64,000 bases of DNA from Diabrotica undecimpunctata (taxonomy: Eukaryota; Arthropoda; Insecta; Coleoptera; Chrysomelidae). Below the pieces are notes generated by a model, which had not been told where the DNA came from, searched no databases, and saw only the letters and a list, made by a program, of their open reading frames with translations. The translations under genes and the position numbers were made by a program. Of this stretch, positions 33,125-44,119 are shown piece after piece; the first letter of the stretch is position 1, and the number at the start of each line of letters is the position of its first letter. The DNA is taken from assembly GCF_040954645.1 (NCBI RefSeq), contig NC_092806.1, positions 127,494,952-127,558,951 of the forward strand. The letters are read 5' to 3'.

Positions 33125-34142
33125 TATATGTTAGTATGTCTGTTCCTATTGATGTTTTTTGCTTTATTTCGTCATTACTTCTCCTATACATTCTTGTTAC
33201 TCTGCAGCATCTTCTCAGGCATTCCATCTCTGTTGCTACTATCTTACTGCTGTTTTTCTTGTTTATGATCCAATTTTCAGCCCCATATGTCATAATACTT
33301 CGCAATAATGTTTTATAATTCTGGGTTTTTGTCTTCATATTTAAGTGTCTATCCCACCATACTGAGTTAAGTTGTCGGATTGCTGTTCTTGTTTGTCCTA
33401 ATCTTTGTGTAATTTCTTCCTCTGTTGTTGCCTTTTTCGTGATTATAAACCCCAAGTATTTGAATTTATCCTTTCCTGTGATTGTTACGTTGTCATCAAT
33501 CTGTAGATCTTCTATGTCTTCTTCACTTGTAGATAGGTACTCTGTTTTCGCGAGGTTAATATCTAGGCGAGCCTTGGTATATTCTTCTTGTAGTTTCTTC
33601 ATCATGTAGCTGAGGTCGTCTTGGTCTTGTGTAATAACTACTTGATCGTCTGCAAAGCTTAACGTGCATAGGTATTCGTCGCGTACCGGTACTCCCATGC
33701 CTTTGCATTTTCTTTTCCATGTAGTCAAGGCTTTCTCTAAGTATATTTTGAATAGGGTTGGAGATGTGGAACAACCCTGCAGGAGCCCTTTTGTTGTGGT
33801 GAAGTCTCCTATGATTCTTGTTCCCATTTTAATGGACACTTTATTTTCTTTATACAGAGCTTTTGTAGCTTCTATGAGTTCCGTCTGTGTTTCTAATTTG
33901 TACATTGCCTCCCATAGTTCTGACCTTGGTACAGTGTCATACGCCTTTCTCAGGTCCACAAATGCCAAATGTATATCTCTATTTTTTGCTTTTTTCTCTT
34001 CCAACAGTTGTTCCAGTGTGTATATGTGGTCTATGCATGATCTTCCTGCCGCGAAGCCTGCCTGATCCTCCCCGATTTTACCTTTTATTGCTTGCTCTAT
34101 CTTTTCTCGCAGTATCTTCCCATATAATCTTCCTATTGATGA
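33060..34142 (-). pseudogene. LINE family C reverse transcriptase, open through RT domain
   Basis: One uninterrupted frame of about 360 codons from the truncated 5' end to the nested insertion. It includes RT fingers, motif A FVDLRKAYDTV, motif B LQGCSTSPTLFKIY, the catalytic FADDQ (about 33645-33659) and the thumb/connection with DKFKYLGFIITKKATTEEE and TYGAENWIINKKNSSKI. After ILT it runs into the nested LINE and stops. With only truncation and an insertion as defects it is younger than copy 1, which also has a frameshift. Confidence 0.88.
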
Positions 34143-34369
34143 TAAACACGTAATTAATTAAATAAGTAATATCATCCAGTATAAGTTATCCCGTTGTTAA
34201 TAGTAGTGAATAAAAACGATACATTTCTACTCATCCTCTCTCAAGTAGTCAAGATGTAGTCGTGTAAGAAATATCGCCAATCCATTTAGGGATTAATATG
34301 GTGGTGATACGAAATACGAGTTATATCCAATACCTTTTTATTTATATTATATCGACTCAATTGTACAAT

Positions 34370-34960
34370 TCATCGAGATACGAAAGAAGCTTTTACACTA
34401 TTTGAAAGCGGGGCCAGAGAAATATGCCTTAAGGTCAACGAAGATAAGACCAAGTACTTAGGAGTTACCAAAAACCCAAGACAAATAATTAGACAAAACA
34501 TTTCAATAAATGAATACAATTTCGAAGTTGTCAAAAAAATCAAATACTAGGGAGCAGTCATAACGGCCGAAAATAGTTATGACAAAGATGTAGCAGCAAA
34601 ATTGCTTTTAAGGGCAGCTAAAACAAAGGTATATAAACTTATATACATAATGTATCTACACTAAACCAGCGTGAAACAACAGAATTATTAGTCTTAAAAC
34701 AAAAGATCCTCCGGACGACCTCTGTGCCTTGTAGAGACGAGATAACAGGAGAGTGGGGACCGAAGACATAACCAGGAACTCCAACAAGCACTCTATGGAA
34801 AAATGCCATACGAGTGATCTACGTAAGATGGGGACAACGGTACAACGGGAACAACGGTAGATTGCAGCACAGGGCCTGCAAGAATGGAGGACAATAGTAA
34901 ACGCACCAAGACTCATAGTTGTAGAACCAAGAAAGAAAGGAAGATTTTCTGTTTTCTTGT
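34370..34960 (+). mobile_element. LINE RT thumb and C-terminal fragment
   Basis: Plus strand across frames: GAREICLKVNEDKTKYLGVT, YNFEVVKKIKY, GAVITAENSYDKDVAAKLLL, KQKILRTTSVPCRDEITGEW and RWGQRYNGNNG. This corresponds to the LINE segment where K.KYLG.T is followed by LRRIYGP..D..TGEWR. Stops and shifts throughout. The same protein type is better preserved at 49773-51280 and 63619-64000. Confidence 0.55.
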
Positions 34961-35638
34961 CCAAAAAAATAATAAAATTTTGTTTATTTGTGATGATATT
35001 ATTATATTGTCCCATATTATGTATTCTTTTGTCTAAAATCTAAGTTTATTCTTTTTTACGAAGATAATTATTTTTATCCCTAATGAAAGTACAATGGGTG
35101 GAAAGGCTATTGTAGACGTAAGTATGTAGATAAAATTCATGTGATCTATCTGGAAATTACTGGAACAAAATATTTTTTAGCTTTATTTAACAAATATATC
35201 TGACGACGCGACGTCCAAAAGGTGGTAATGGAGAAGTACTGTTGACGTACAACAGTATTTATTTGCTTAAAAGATTTGGTTAAAAGATTACAATGAACAT
35301 AAAGTAAATATGTGTGTTCTTCTTCAAATAAATTACATATTCATGTGTTAATTAATAACAGTTTAAAAATAAATAAATCAACTTTTGATAATTAGTGTTT
35401 TGAGTATTTATATATAATTAATGTCGTGTTACATTAATCATATTTTTATCACGTAGAAGCGAAGAATGTTCCATATACGTAGCCTGACAAAAAAATACTA
35501 ATTTAATTCGTCAAAAACATTTTATTCCTCTATATGTACCATGTCTTTTCAGAACATTGGTTACCATCATAACTAAAGTATGTTTCAACTGTAGTGGCGG
35601 AAATTTCTAGGAACAGTAAAGCCTCACCAGACAAAGCA
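34961..35638. other. Spacer with a tiny RTE 3' end
   Basis: Mostly unrecognised AT-rich DNA. Bases 35515-35580 on the minus strand resemble the last 60 bases of the RTE at 4936-5480 (ATGATGGTAACCAATGTTCTG, followed by an A/G-rich tail), so a small RTE 3' end is likely. Confidence 0.45.
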
Positions 35639-35947
35639 GTGGCGTTCCAAAAAATACTTATGATTTAAATCAAATTGTTAAAGATAGATACACACAATTT
35701 ATTAAACAATGATATTAGATTATATTTTTGGCAATATTGTACTACATTTTAATATTATTATTGATATTGATTGATAAGATTGTTTTAATTTAAAACCTTT
35801 ATTATTTATATTATTACTCGCTTAAACGTCACAAAGTTAAATAGAAGAATATACGAAATGATTGTAATAAAGTAAAAAAATATTAAATACATACATGACA
35901 GTTTATAAAACTTATATTCACATAGGTTACATAGGTACATCGTAATG

Positions 35948-37302
35948 TTAAATTATATTATTCACAGATGCACTGTCGTCGTCACTAGAATCATTTAAAT
36001 CAATCCTTAATTCTTCAGTAATTACATCTATGCGACGTTCACTTTCCAAATGCTTATCTTCAACCTTGACAACATGTTCACACACTTTCTTCCAGTTATC
36101 TACAGGTACTCTAGCAAATTCCTGTTCCACCAACACTTTTACGTCTTCTAACTTAAAATAAACGTTTTGTTTTGCAACTTCATTTTTTATTTGCGCCCAA
36201 ACCGTTTCTATAGGGTTCAAGTCTGGATGATATGGCGGATGTTTTAAAGAAACATGTCCACATTCTTGCAGCACTTTATCAAATATATATTGAATATGAT
36301 CTTGTTTGTGTCGTTTAATGATTTCATACAATTGCGGTTTTAACATTGATGTTACAAATGATAAATTTTTTTCTGTCAACCAAGATATCATATCCATTTT
36401 TTTAGAATTACTGGTGAGTGCTTTATTAATTTGTACATTATGATATGACGCATTATCAGTAACAACAACAGATCCAACAGACAAATTGGGGATTAACTGT
36501 TCTTTCATCCATTTTTCATAACTTTCTGAGTTCATATCATCATGATAATCTCCTGTCTTAGCTCCTGACTTAAAAATCAAAAGGGTATATAAAAAATATG
36601 CTGTATAAAACTCTCCCCACCACCATGTACGGTAACCAACCTACTTCCTTTTGAAATGTTTTTGAACAATCCTTTGCCACTGTCATCTGTCCAGCTATTT
36701 GGTGTAGTGTGTCCTGCATGTATATAGGTTTCATCAACATATACAATTGACTTACCTTCGCTTCTGTAATATTTAATTTTGTCCAAATATTTAATGCGTA
36801 GATCACGAATATCATTCCGTTCAATTAATAAACGTCGATTATCTTTCGTTTCCTTCCATTTAAATCCCAAATCTTTCACAATTCTGTAGAGAGAACTCAC
36901 ACTTCCAGTCTACTCGTACACTTCTTCAAGCCTTTTCTGCAACAGCTTAAATGATACACGACAATGTTCAGTCTCATGAAAACGATGAATGGTATTTCTA
37001 ATGAACTCATTGTCATATTCCCTCAAGTCTGTCACGGTTGCTTTCCTTTTAGCAAGTGTTGTAGCTGGAAATTTTAGTGTATTATTTCACTCTGCATTTG
37101 TTTCTACTGTACGTAAAGATACTCCAGTAGCTTCACTCATATGTTTAATACTGGTTCGATTATCTTTAAGAAGTAGTATTTGCATATATTTAAATACATT
37201 GTAAACTATTCCTTTGGATTCTGGTGTCAATCTGATCTGTTTACTCGTACTACACTTAACCATCTCCATTCTACAAAATAGTTCTAATACGTGTGGTAGC
37301 AC
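35948..37302 (-). pseudogene. DD82E transposase (DDE_3, IS630/Tc1-mariner group), copy 1
   Basis: A cut-and-paste transposase of about 450 codons. N-terminal helix-turn-helix: HMSEATGVSLRTVE near 37100. Catalytic residues: D in YVDETY (36733-36735), D in VVTDNASYH (36455-36457) and E in LNPIETVWAQIK (36206-36208). The second Asp and Glu are separated by 82 residues. The C-terminus is acidic and serine-rich (DSSDDDSA). Defects are two in-frame stops (37087 and about 36901) and a one-base shift in a T run near 36577. All three catalytic residues survive. The most similar protein in the window is at 60602-61956. By the 82-residue spacing it fits what I recall as the DD82E/Sailor family. Confidence 0.88.
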
Positions 37303-37455
37303 CTTTCAGTAACTAGAAATTCTCGGAAATAATTCTTATCAATTCTTTGTATGTCCTTTGTAACGAGTCGTTAAGGAGTCGTTAATAATGACTTTATAAT
37401 TACGGTTTTAAGGTAACTGATACTAATATAGAAATTAACTTTTACCAAACTTTAT

Positions 37456-37845
37456 CTTCTTCGCGTGCCACATCAGAATTATCCGATGTTGGCGATCACC
37501 ATTGCGAAGGCTTCTCGATCTTCTGCAATATGGAATAATTATTCTGCATTTGTTATCTAGGTCCATTCACGAATGTTTTTTAAACAAGAAACTTGTTTTC
37601 TTTCTACACCTCTACGGCCCTCTATTTTACCTTTAAGGATCAGTTGTAATATTTTATATCGACTTCCCCTTACTATCTGTCCCAAATAACACATTTTTCG
37701 ATGTTTAACGGTCTTTAGCAGTTTTCTATATTTGGTGACGCTCCTTAGCACTTCTTCATTAGTTTTCCTTGCTATCCAAGGTATCTTCAGCATTCGTCTA
37801 TGCACCCACATTTCCAATGCTTAAAACTAAACTTCAAAAACAACT
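37456..37845 (-). mobile_element. RTE LINE family A, copy 4, nested in the DD82E element
   Basis: Minus strand encodes MEMWVHRRMLKIPWIARKTN, YLGQIVRGSRYKILQLILKG and VERKQVSCLKNIREW. It ends with the family A tail (GATAATTCTGATGTGG then GAAGAAG). Exact 9-bp flanks AAACTTTAT at 37447-37455 and 37846-37854 support a TSD. About 25 bases between the right TSD and the start of homology are unexplained filler. It inserted into the DNA transposon after that had landed. Confidence 0.8.
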
Positions 37846-38017
37846 AAACTTTATAGAGTATCAATTATTAAAGATGGTATTATAAAAAACAAAAAGTCTG
37901 GTATCTATAAAACAGTCTGTGTACAATCAAACTCAATTTATTATTTAAGTGAGTAATAATGTTGTAATTAGTGCGATTTCAAATAATTTAATTTGTTTAA
38001 TATTGCAACGCCACTGC

Positions 38018-38754
38018 ATGGGTCTGATCATAGATATTCTATTGTCTGCGCGATTAACTATTTCGCCACTCGATTTGAAATAAGCTGTACACTTGAGTGC
38101 AAAACAATCGACTAAAAGAGACATTTGAGATTACACGTCCTATGTACTGTGCAAACAATAACTATATTATTGTACTTGCAAAAACTGCTATTGCTTTATT
38201 TGGAGGACGCATTATAAAAACAATATGCAATACGAACAGAGTTTCCTCTGTTTGCAAATATTCATCATTGGAACGAAGGCAAGAAAGACGTTATGAACAA
38301 ATAAAATGTTTGCAAATTAAAGCAAAAATGCTTTTATACATTAAAGCCAAAATTTCATATCTATTAAAGAGGAACATTTACGGCAACATTTCATTGTCGT
38401 TATTCTTTTTTATTGTATTTTACCAATCAAGAAAATTAGCGGAAAATTGTAATTATTGCTCAATATGCAGATGAAAGGGTTTTACGAATGAATAATTTTA
38501 GAATTTCAAATTTGTAGGGTATCGAATTATATTAATTATATGTATATTAATTGGTATGGAATGTTTTTGCAACAAAACTGTAAGCGTATCATAATATGGT
38601 GTACTTAATTTGTTTTAATTCTACAACTGAAACATGGATATGGCAGTTACGTAGAAATGAAAAAATATTAATATTCGATATATAATATGGTTCGATTGAT
38701 TAGGATATATGTAACCGACAAAAAAGTCAATAAAATGTTTAATTATAACCATGT
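38018..38754. other. Spacer, nothing recognised
   Basis: AT-rich. A 125-codon plus frame at 38097-38474 resembles no family I know, and its composition is that of the flanking DNA. It ends at the left TSD of the next RTE. Confidence 0.5.
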
Positions 38755-38765
38755 AAATATAGAAC

Positions 38766-39609
38766 TCTGAACAAATCTTCAGAGAAGCACTGGGAGAAGT
38801 TTCGGAGGGTATCAAAGTAAACGGAGATGTAATCAATAATATTAGATATGCTGACGACACAGTTATTATCGCAAATGACTGCAACGAGCTTCAAAGACTC
38901 ATGCAAAGCATACACACAGCAAGTCAAGAATATGGTTTAGAACTCAATACAACCAAAACTAAATGCATGCTCATCAGCAGAACACAACAACCTCCGATGC
39001 AATTGACATTAAACAACCGAAAAATAACAAGTGGAGACATACACATACCTTGGAACGACAGTCAACACAAAATGGGACCAGTCAACAGAAATAAGATCAC
39101 GAATTGAAAAAGCGCGAAACGCGTTCAACAATATGAAAAAGTGGTTCACAAGCAAAATCTCAATGGAACTAAAATTAAGACTGGTCAAGTGTTATGTCTT
39201 CCCGGTCTTGTTATATGGAGCAGAGGCATGGACCACAACGGAGGCCACCCTGAAGAAACTAGAATCCTTTGAGCTGTGGATATATCGCCGTATTCTTCGG
39301 ATATCCTGGACAGACCACATCACTAACGTGGAAGTCATGCAGAGAATAGGCAAAAGCAAAGAAATAATCTTCACCGTAAAGAAACGGAAGCTTGAGTACT
39401 TCGGACATGTCATGAGGCATACTAAGTACCGGCTGCTACAGTTAATAGTCCAAGGAAGAATCGACAGTAGGAGGGGACCGGGAAGAAGACGACACTCATG
39501 GATGCATAACCTGCGACAATGGTTCGGACTAACATCGACCGAACTGTTCAGAGGTGCCGTAAACAAAGTCAAAATAGCCTTGTTAATAGCCAACGTCCGA
39601 AACGGATAG
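38766..39609 (+). pseudogene. RTE family E reverse transcriptase C-terminal part (YADD)
   Basis: The frame from 38766 (EQIFREAL...) includes YADD and the thumb (ELNTTKTKCMLISRTQQPPM) to a stop at 39107. The true continuation is the overlapping frame 39031-39609, starting METYTYLGTTVNTKWDQSTE, so one frameshift lies near 39040. The second frame carries SRIEKARNAFNNMKKW, CYVFPVLLYGAEAWTT, ESFELWIYRRILRISWTDH, YFGHVMRHTKYRLLQLIVQG and RRGPGRRRHSWMHNL. The RT fingers and the endonuclease are lost by 5' truncation. Confidence 0.88.
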
Positions 39610-39626
39610 GGCAAAGGAAGAAGAAG
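38766..39626 (+). mobile_element. RTE LINE family E, 5'-truncated, 11-bp TSD
   Basis: An 861-bp plus-strand insertion flanked by exact AAATATAGAAC copies (38755-38765 and 39627-39637). It begins with EQIFREALGEVSEGI, just before the catalytic box, carries YADDTVIIAND near 38850 and runs through the complete C-terminal domain to IALLIANVRNG. The 3' tail is GGAAGAAGAAG. Codon quality is high and only one frameshift is seen, so this is a recent insertion. Confidence 0.93.
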
Positions 39627-39889
39627 AAATATAGAACATTTAAAAAATATAGTTGGAAATTACTAAGATAACTTAGGGTATAAGCAAAGGAGACAACCTC
39701 ATAAGGAACGTAACCTGTATACGAAAAGGCGAGGTTGAATAGTTAGTGAAGGGGATTTGGTGGTAGTAGCCAAGACATTTGGCTGCAGTCCAAAAATGCC
39801 AAGCAATACCCTAGTTACTTACACTGATGTTAAGTCAGTTTGTCTTACGTCTGATTGTGGGGAAGGCGAAAATTAGAATAGAAGAGAAA

Positions 39890-40262
39890 AGTTTACGATG
39901 CTTACCAGTAGTAACATATCGCTTAGAAACGATCACTGGAAAAAAAGTCTGCAAATCAATTAAGAGTTATGCAAAGAACAATGAAACGGACAATGCTCGG
40001 TATTAGTTTTAGAGACAGAAAAAGAAATAAAATCTCCGTCAAAGAACCAAAGTTGCAGATGTTTTAGAATAGAATATATGGCAGAACTGAAATAGCAACG
40101 AGTAGAATATGTAGCTTGGCAGGATCAAACCAGATGGACAAAACGTAGCGTCGGAAGACCTCGGAAGAGATCGCTTGATGATTTTAAAAAGTGTGCAGAA
40201 AATAGTTGGTTTCAATAGTTGGTTTCAAATAGCATAGGACAGGACAGCGTATAACCTATAAA
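39890..40262 (+). mobile_element. Decayed LINE C-terminal fragment
   Basis: Plus strand across frames gives LPVVTYRLETITGKKSANQL, RVMQRTMKRTMLGISFRDRK, AELKQQRVEYVAWQDQTRW and KRSVGRPRKRSLDDFKK, then NSWFQIA. This fits insect LINEs with a MLG.S..DR..N..I segment followed by GHIAR.D..RW and SVGRPPKRW. It matches the family of the endonuclease piece at 27425-27925. Confidence 0.6.
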
Positions 40263-40267
40263 ACATT

Positions 40268-40640
40268 TGGTTATACTGTATAAATATTTTTACAAATTAT
40301 TACTTTGTCATATCACCCTTGTAGTCGATGATAAGCTGGATTCTATTGGACATGGATTGAGGTTCAAGAAATATTTTTCTCCCATGGTCACCCACAACCT
40401 TTTCAACTCCTCTTTCAGCTTATTTATGTTATTTTATTTATTTTTCATCATATTCCAGGCGTTCTCGATGGGATTAAGGTCGGGCGAGTTACCTGGCCAT
40501 TTCAATACGTTGATATTGTGATCATTCAAGAACTTTGACACTGTCTTGACCTTGTGAGCAGGGACACCATCGTGCATAACGAAGTCACATTTGTGAATTT
40601 TCCACAAGTTCAATAAATGTTGTTCTAGAACAGTAATTGG
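40268..40640 (-). pseudogene. Tc1-family transposase fragment (DD34E spacing)
   Basis: Minus strand encodes KCDFVMHDGVPAHKVKTV and WPGNSPDLNPIENAWNMMKN. The Asp of MHDGVPAHK (40569-40571) and the Glu of NPIEN (40464-40466) are separated by 34 residues, the Tc1-family DD34E signature. The remaining sequence (ELKRLWVTMGEKYFLNLN) matches the Tc1 C-terminus but ends early, and a stop follows MMKNK. The N-terminal DNA-binding domain and first Asp are not recognisable, so it is a dead fragment. Confidence 0.8.
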
Positions 40641-40799
40641 TTGCTAACAACTGGTTGGTCAACAAGTCCTCGTAGATACTTTATCTCAGGACTAGCAACA
40701 TCCAGTGCAGTGTTACGTTGCCATGTTATCAATTCCTGTTAACTTAAACATCCTAGTATATAAAATCAAATAATGTAACAACATTTAAAGGGTTTTTAC

Positions 40800-41000
40800 C
40801 GAAGTATTTGGTGACTTAAAACATGTACATCCAGATAGCACTGATGATGGAATATGTATCCCGAAAACGTTCTGTGATGTAGCCCGATAGGGTGTTATAA
40901 TATATACATTTTATAAAGGAATTTTTAAATAAATTTTTTGTGTTACATGGTATACAGCCAGCTACAGGAACTTAGTTCCCTTGTGGAATTTAGATATCTG
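40800..41000 (+). mobile_element. Penelope-like element end (tentative)
   Basis: CTGATGA at 40841-40847 is followed by a GGAATA/TATCCC hairpin (40849-40854 with 40857-40862, one mismatch) and GAAA at 40863-40866. That is the order of a hammerhead ribozyme core, as found at Penelope-like element ends. A four-pair helix (ACGT with ATGT) follows GAAA, but the expected cleavage triplet does not line up. Downstream is an A/T-rich tail region. No RT or GIY-YIG domain is visible. The family is inferred from layout alone. Confidence 0.4.
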
Positions 41001-41024
41001 TATTATTTTACAATGTCAAAAATG

Positions 41025-42505
41025 CAATTAAATCGCTAAAGAGAAATAAATCTCCAGGCATTGATTCAATACCAGGTGAAATACTACAGTTACTACGTAA
41101 CAAAGTATTACTTATCATCATTCTATCTGTGTCGCTAGTTGGAATTTAGGAAAATGGCCATCTGATTGGTGTACCTCATTTTATATCCCTCTATACAAAA
41201 ACGGAACTACTACCAGATGTGAAAACTACCGCACACCGTCACTAATAACACATGCTAGTAAAATCTTGTTGCATATCATCATAAATAGATTAAAAACTTA
41301 TCTATATTACCAAATACCTCAGGAACAAGCCTGTGAAGGGTAAAGGTACACGGGAACAAATCCTGAACCTGAGACAACTCATTGAGAAGTCAGAAAGTAG
41401 AGAATTTCAAGTACGTATGATTATATGCTTCCTTGACTACCAAAACGCATTTGATTGTGTTAGCTGGATAAATCTGTGGTCCATTTTAATAGAAATGGGC
41501 ACACCAATGTACCTGGTGACACTTATTAAAAATCTGTACCAGTCCAATATAGCATATGTACGACTAGATCAGAAGTTCTCAAAAAAATTCAAGACCGAGA
41601 GGGGAGTTAGACAAGGGTGCGTGTTTTCACCTGATGACTTATTCATTGTGAACATGTCATGAGAATGGCTATAGATAAATGGGCCGGTGGAGTAACAGTG
41701 GCTGGCGGTGGAAAATCTCTAATTAAAGATTTGTTGATGACACTACACTTATAACAGAAAATGATCAAGAAATGTTTAATCTCCTGCGAAGAGTTGAGTA
41801 CGAAAGCAATAAAGTTGGTCTGAAAATCAATAAAGCTAAAAAAAAATAATGGTGGTCGACAGATTCCACACTATTCAACTGACTAACATGTTATAGGAAT
41901 ACCAGGTAGTGGACAGTTTTGTCTATCTTGGGTGTAGTATAACTAACGATGGTAACTGTGAAGCAGAAGTTAGGAGACGTATTGGTATGGCAAAAAATGC
42001 GATGAGTCGTCTAACTAAAGTTTGGAAAGACCGATCTATCTCTCAAAATGTCAAGATGAGACTGGTGAATGCCCTTGTGTTCTCAATATTTCTATACGGG
42101 GCAGAGACTTAGACTCTTCACGGGCGCAAGCGCCAAAAAATTGATGCCTTTGGGATGTGGTGCTGGAGAAGAATGCTGCGCATACCTTGGACAGCTCATA
42201 GGACAAACGTTTCCATTCTAAACCAACTCGAGATTTAAAAAGGCTATCCACAATATTTCTGCAACGTATTGTGCAATTTTTCGGTCACGTGGTTCGCAGA
42301 GGTGACGATAGTTTGAAGAGATTAATTGTTTCTGGAAACGTTCCGGGGAGAAGACCAAGAGGATAATCACCAACTAGATGGTCCGACCAAATTAAGCGCT
42401 CAGAGCAGCTGAAGATAGAGGTCAATGGAGAAAAATTGTTAGAAGTATTGGAAGAAATCAGGATCCTCAGTAATGGGGAAATGACAAGAAAGAGATTATT
42501 TTAAA
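41025..42505 (+). mobile_element. BovB-like RTE LINE, 5'-truncated, decayed
   Basis: Plus strand reads NKSPGIDSIPGEILQLL, SDWCTSFYIPLYKNGTTTRC, MIICFLDYQNAFDCV (motif A, 41333-41662 frame) and GVRQGCVFSP (motif B). The catalytic box FVDDTTLITEN near 41735 lies in another frame. The thumb is at 41909-42112 (DSFVYLGCSITNDGNCEAEV, then VWKDRSISQNVKMRLV). The C-terminus reads DAFGMWCWRRMLRIPWTAHR and QFFGHVVRRGDDSLKRLIVS. The WCWRR.LR.PWTA.R segment is very close to BovB. There are several frameshifts and stops. Confidence 0.8.
41333..41662 (+). pseudogene. BovB-like RTE reverse transcriptase palm fragment
   Basis: A 109-residue frame with GTREQILNLRQLIEKSESRE, motif A ICFLDYQNAFDCVSW, LIKNLYQSNIAYVRLDQ and motif B ERGVRQGCVFSP. 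The frame ends early (DDLFIVNMS), where LLFN..CEHVMR is expected, so a frameshift follows motif B. The next motif, FVDD, is in another frame. Confidence 0.8.
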
Positions 42506-44115
42506 TCAGCACTTTTTGTAGACTAGACTTTTATAGAATTTTATTCTCAGAGAAAACTGTTCTTTTATATACCATATTATGTTATTGAGAGCTTAAAAAG
42601 TGAAAAGCCAAAAAGCCTGTATGTAAAATACCGATTGTCAATAAAAAAAAAATGTTTAAAAACATTTGTCAACCTTTGTTAATATATAACATATGTACAA
42701 TTTAAATATGCTAACGCTAACGCTATGTTCCATGATAACCACTCATTTTTTCTACCTAATGGGAATTGATACTATCCATTAATTTATTTTGTAACTGTAA
42801 CAGAAACGTCGTTTGTGACTATTATTAAACAAATATTTGAGGTTAATAGTATACCGTGTAGCGGGATCATTAGTTAAATATTCAAATAATACCGCGATGG
42901 ATGGCAGTAACGGCTTTTTATCGAAAATTGCAAATCTAACCGGAATGTTTTGGTAGCATATGTTGTTATGTTGAATAATAGGAGGCGGTCATTCCAGAAG
43001 AATTATGATTTAATAGTTTTTGAGGACGTTAGTGTTAAAAGCGGTATTTATTTTGTGTGGTTGAAAGATTCACGACGCGACGTATGGATAGATCAATTTT
43101 TTTTAAATTTTTTACATTGTTCATTCGAAATTAACATTCAACAAAAATTTAACAATAACACGTGTAAACTAAATTCTTGGGATTTCTTCACACAGGAAAC
43201 TGATTCCAGATTTCATTTCACAGAGTGTCTATTTGACTTTTAAATTGGTCCCTGTTGATTATTTGTTACCGTATAATATTTCGCGTTTGTTTTACGTGGA
43301 GTCTACCAATTTGAATAATTGGATTTGGTGATTTAGATCACCAAAATACTCATCCACTTTATATACAGCTTCATAATTTAAGGTGTTGGTTGCTCTAAAG
43401 TCAATATAAGTAGCTGAGTGCGCCGTCGTTCTAGTAGGAACAAGTTTATTCAGTATCGAAAAACCATTGGAAGTAATTGCCTTTAACACGTCTTATTAAA
43501 ATCGTCAAATATTTAGATTGGTATTGTTTTATTTAAAAGATGATTGTGATCGATATCATGACATCTCTAATTCTGTATATTCCACACACTATCCAGCATC
43601 AAATTTCTATCAATTTTTGAGAATAGTATTGAACAGTGTGATATATCTACTCCTTTATACATATCAATTACATATCCGCATTCTTTGTTTCTACAAATAT
43701 ATACTGAACTACACCTATTCACATTAAAATATGGGCGCTCACCTGGTCTTAACCAGTATTCAGCCACTATTCTAAAATTGTATTCCTTTATAATTGATCA
43801 TTTAGGAAAAGTATACTAAACTCAGTATTATTACTACATTGAACTTTATCTAACCTAAATAGAATTCACAGTTTATATTAAGTTTCCATTTTATTAAAAC
43901 TTTACCATAATTGTCACTAACGTATATTAGTTCTTTTATTATGTCCCCATTACGGATATAAATTGGCTCTGAATCCTCAGATTTTCTCAAGTAGACTCTA
44001 CAATTTTTTGTCCAACAATATTTGTATTTTTTTTTTCTAATTTGTGTGGCATATTACATACGTATATGTTGGAAACATTATCTTTGTTTTTAATATAACT
44101 TCCTCTTCTACCTTC
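42506..44115. other. Long spacer, nothing recognised
   Basis: AT-rich, with no recognisable coding sequence. A 97-codon plus frame (42950-43243) and a few minus frames lack any family features. Confidence 0.5.
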
Positions 44116-44119
44116 TTGT

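Larger units (their letters stand above)
32390..34142 (-). mobile_element. LINE family C copy 2, with (TA)n tail, TSD and nested LINE
   Basis: This antisense copy is flanked by exact TAAACACGTA duplications (32380-32389 and 34143-34152). From the 5' end it reads SSIGRLYGKILREKIEQ, EDQAGFAAGRSCIDHIYTLE, LAFVDLRKAYDTV, GLLQGCSTSPTLFKIY and FADDQVVITQ. The C-terminus is interrupted by a 436-bp CR1/Jockey tail at 32689-33124. Its 3' UTR is nearly identical to copy 1 and ends in (TA)n at 32390-32446. The RT frame is open from 34142 to the nested insert, so apart from 5' truncation and the insertion this is a well-preserved copy. Confidence 0.92.
35639..38017 (-). mobile_element. DD82E IS630/Tc1-mariner-group element, copy 1 (broken)
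   Basis: This DNA transposon encodes an antisense transposase (35948-37302). Candidate inverted ends are GCAGTGGCGTT at 35639-35649 and its complement AACGCCACTGC at 38007-38017. They match over 11 bases with weaker similarity further in; the expected TA target is not visible, so the outer limits are uncertain. A 390-bp RTE insertion (37456-37845) lies between the transposase and the right end. Subtracting that, the element would be about 2.0 kb. Confidence 0.6.

Noticed and set aside
33664..34065. Plus-strand ORF of 133 codons opposite the family C RT
   Set aside because: It is the antisense shadow of the RT domain; the minus strand carries the conserved motifs.
38097..38474. 125-codon plus-strand frame
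   Set aside because: No recognisable domain and no supporting context; not called as a gene.
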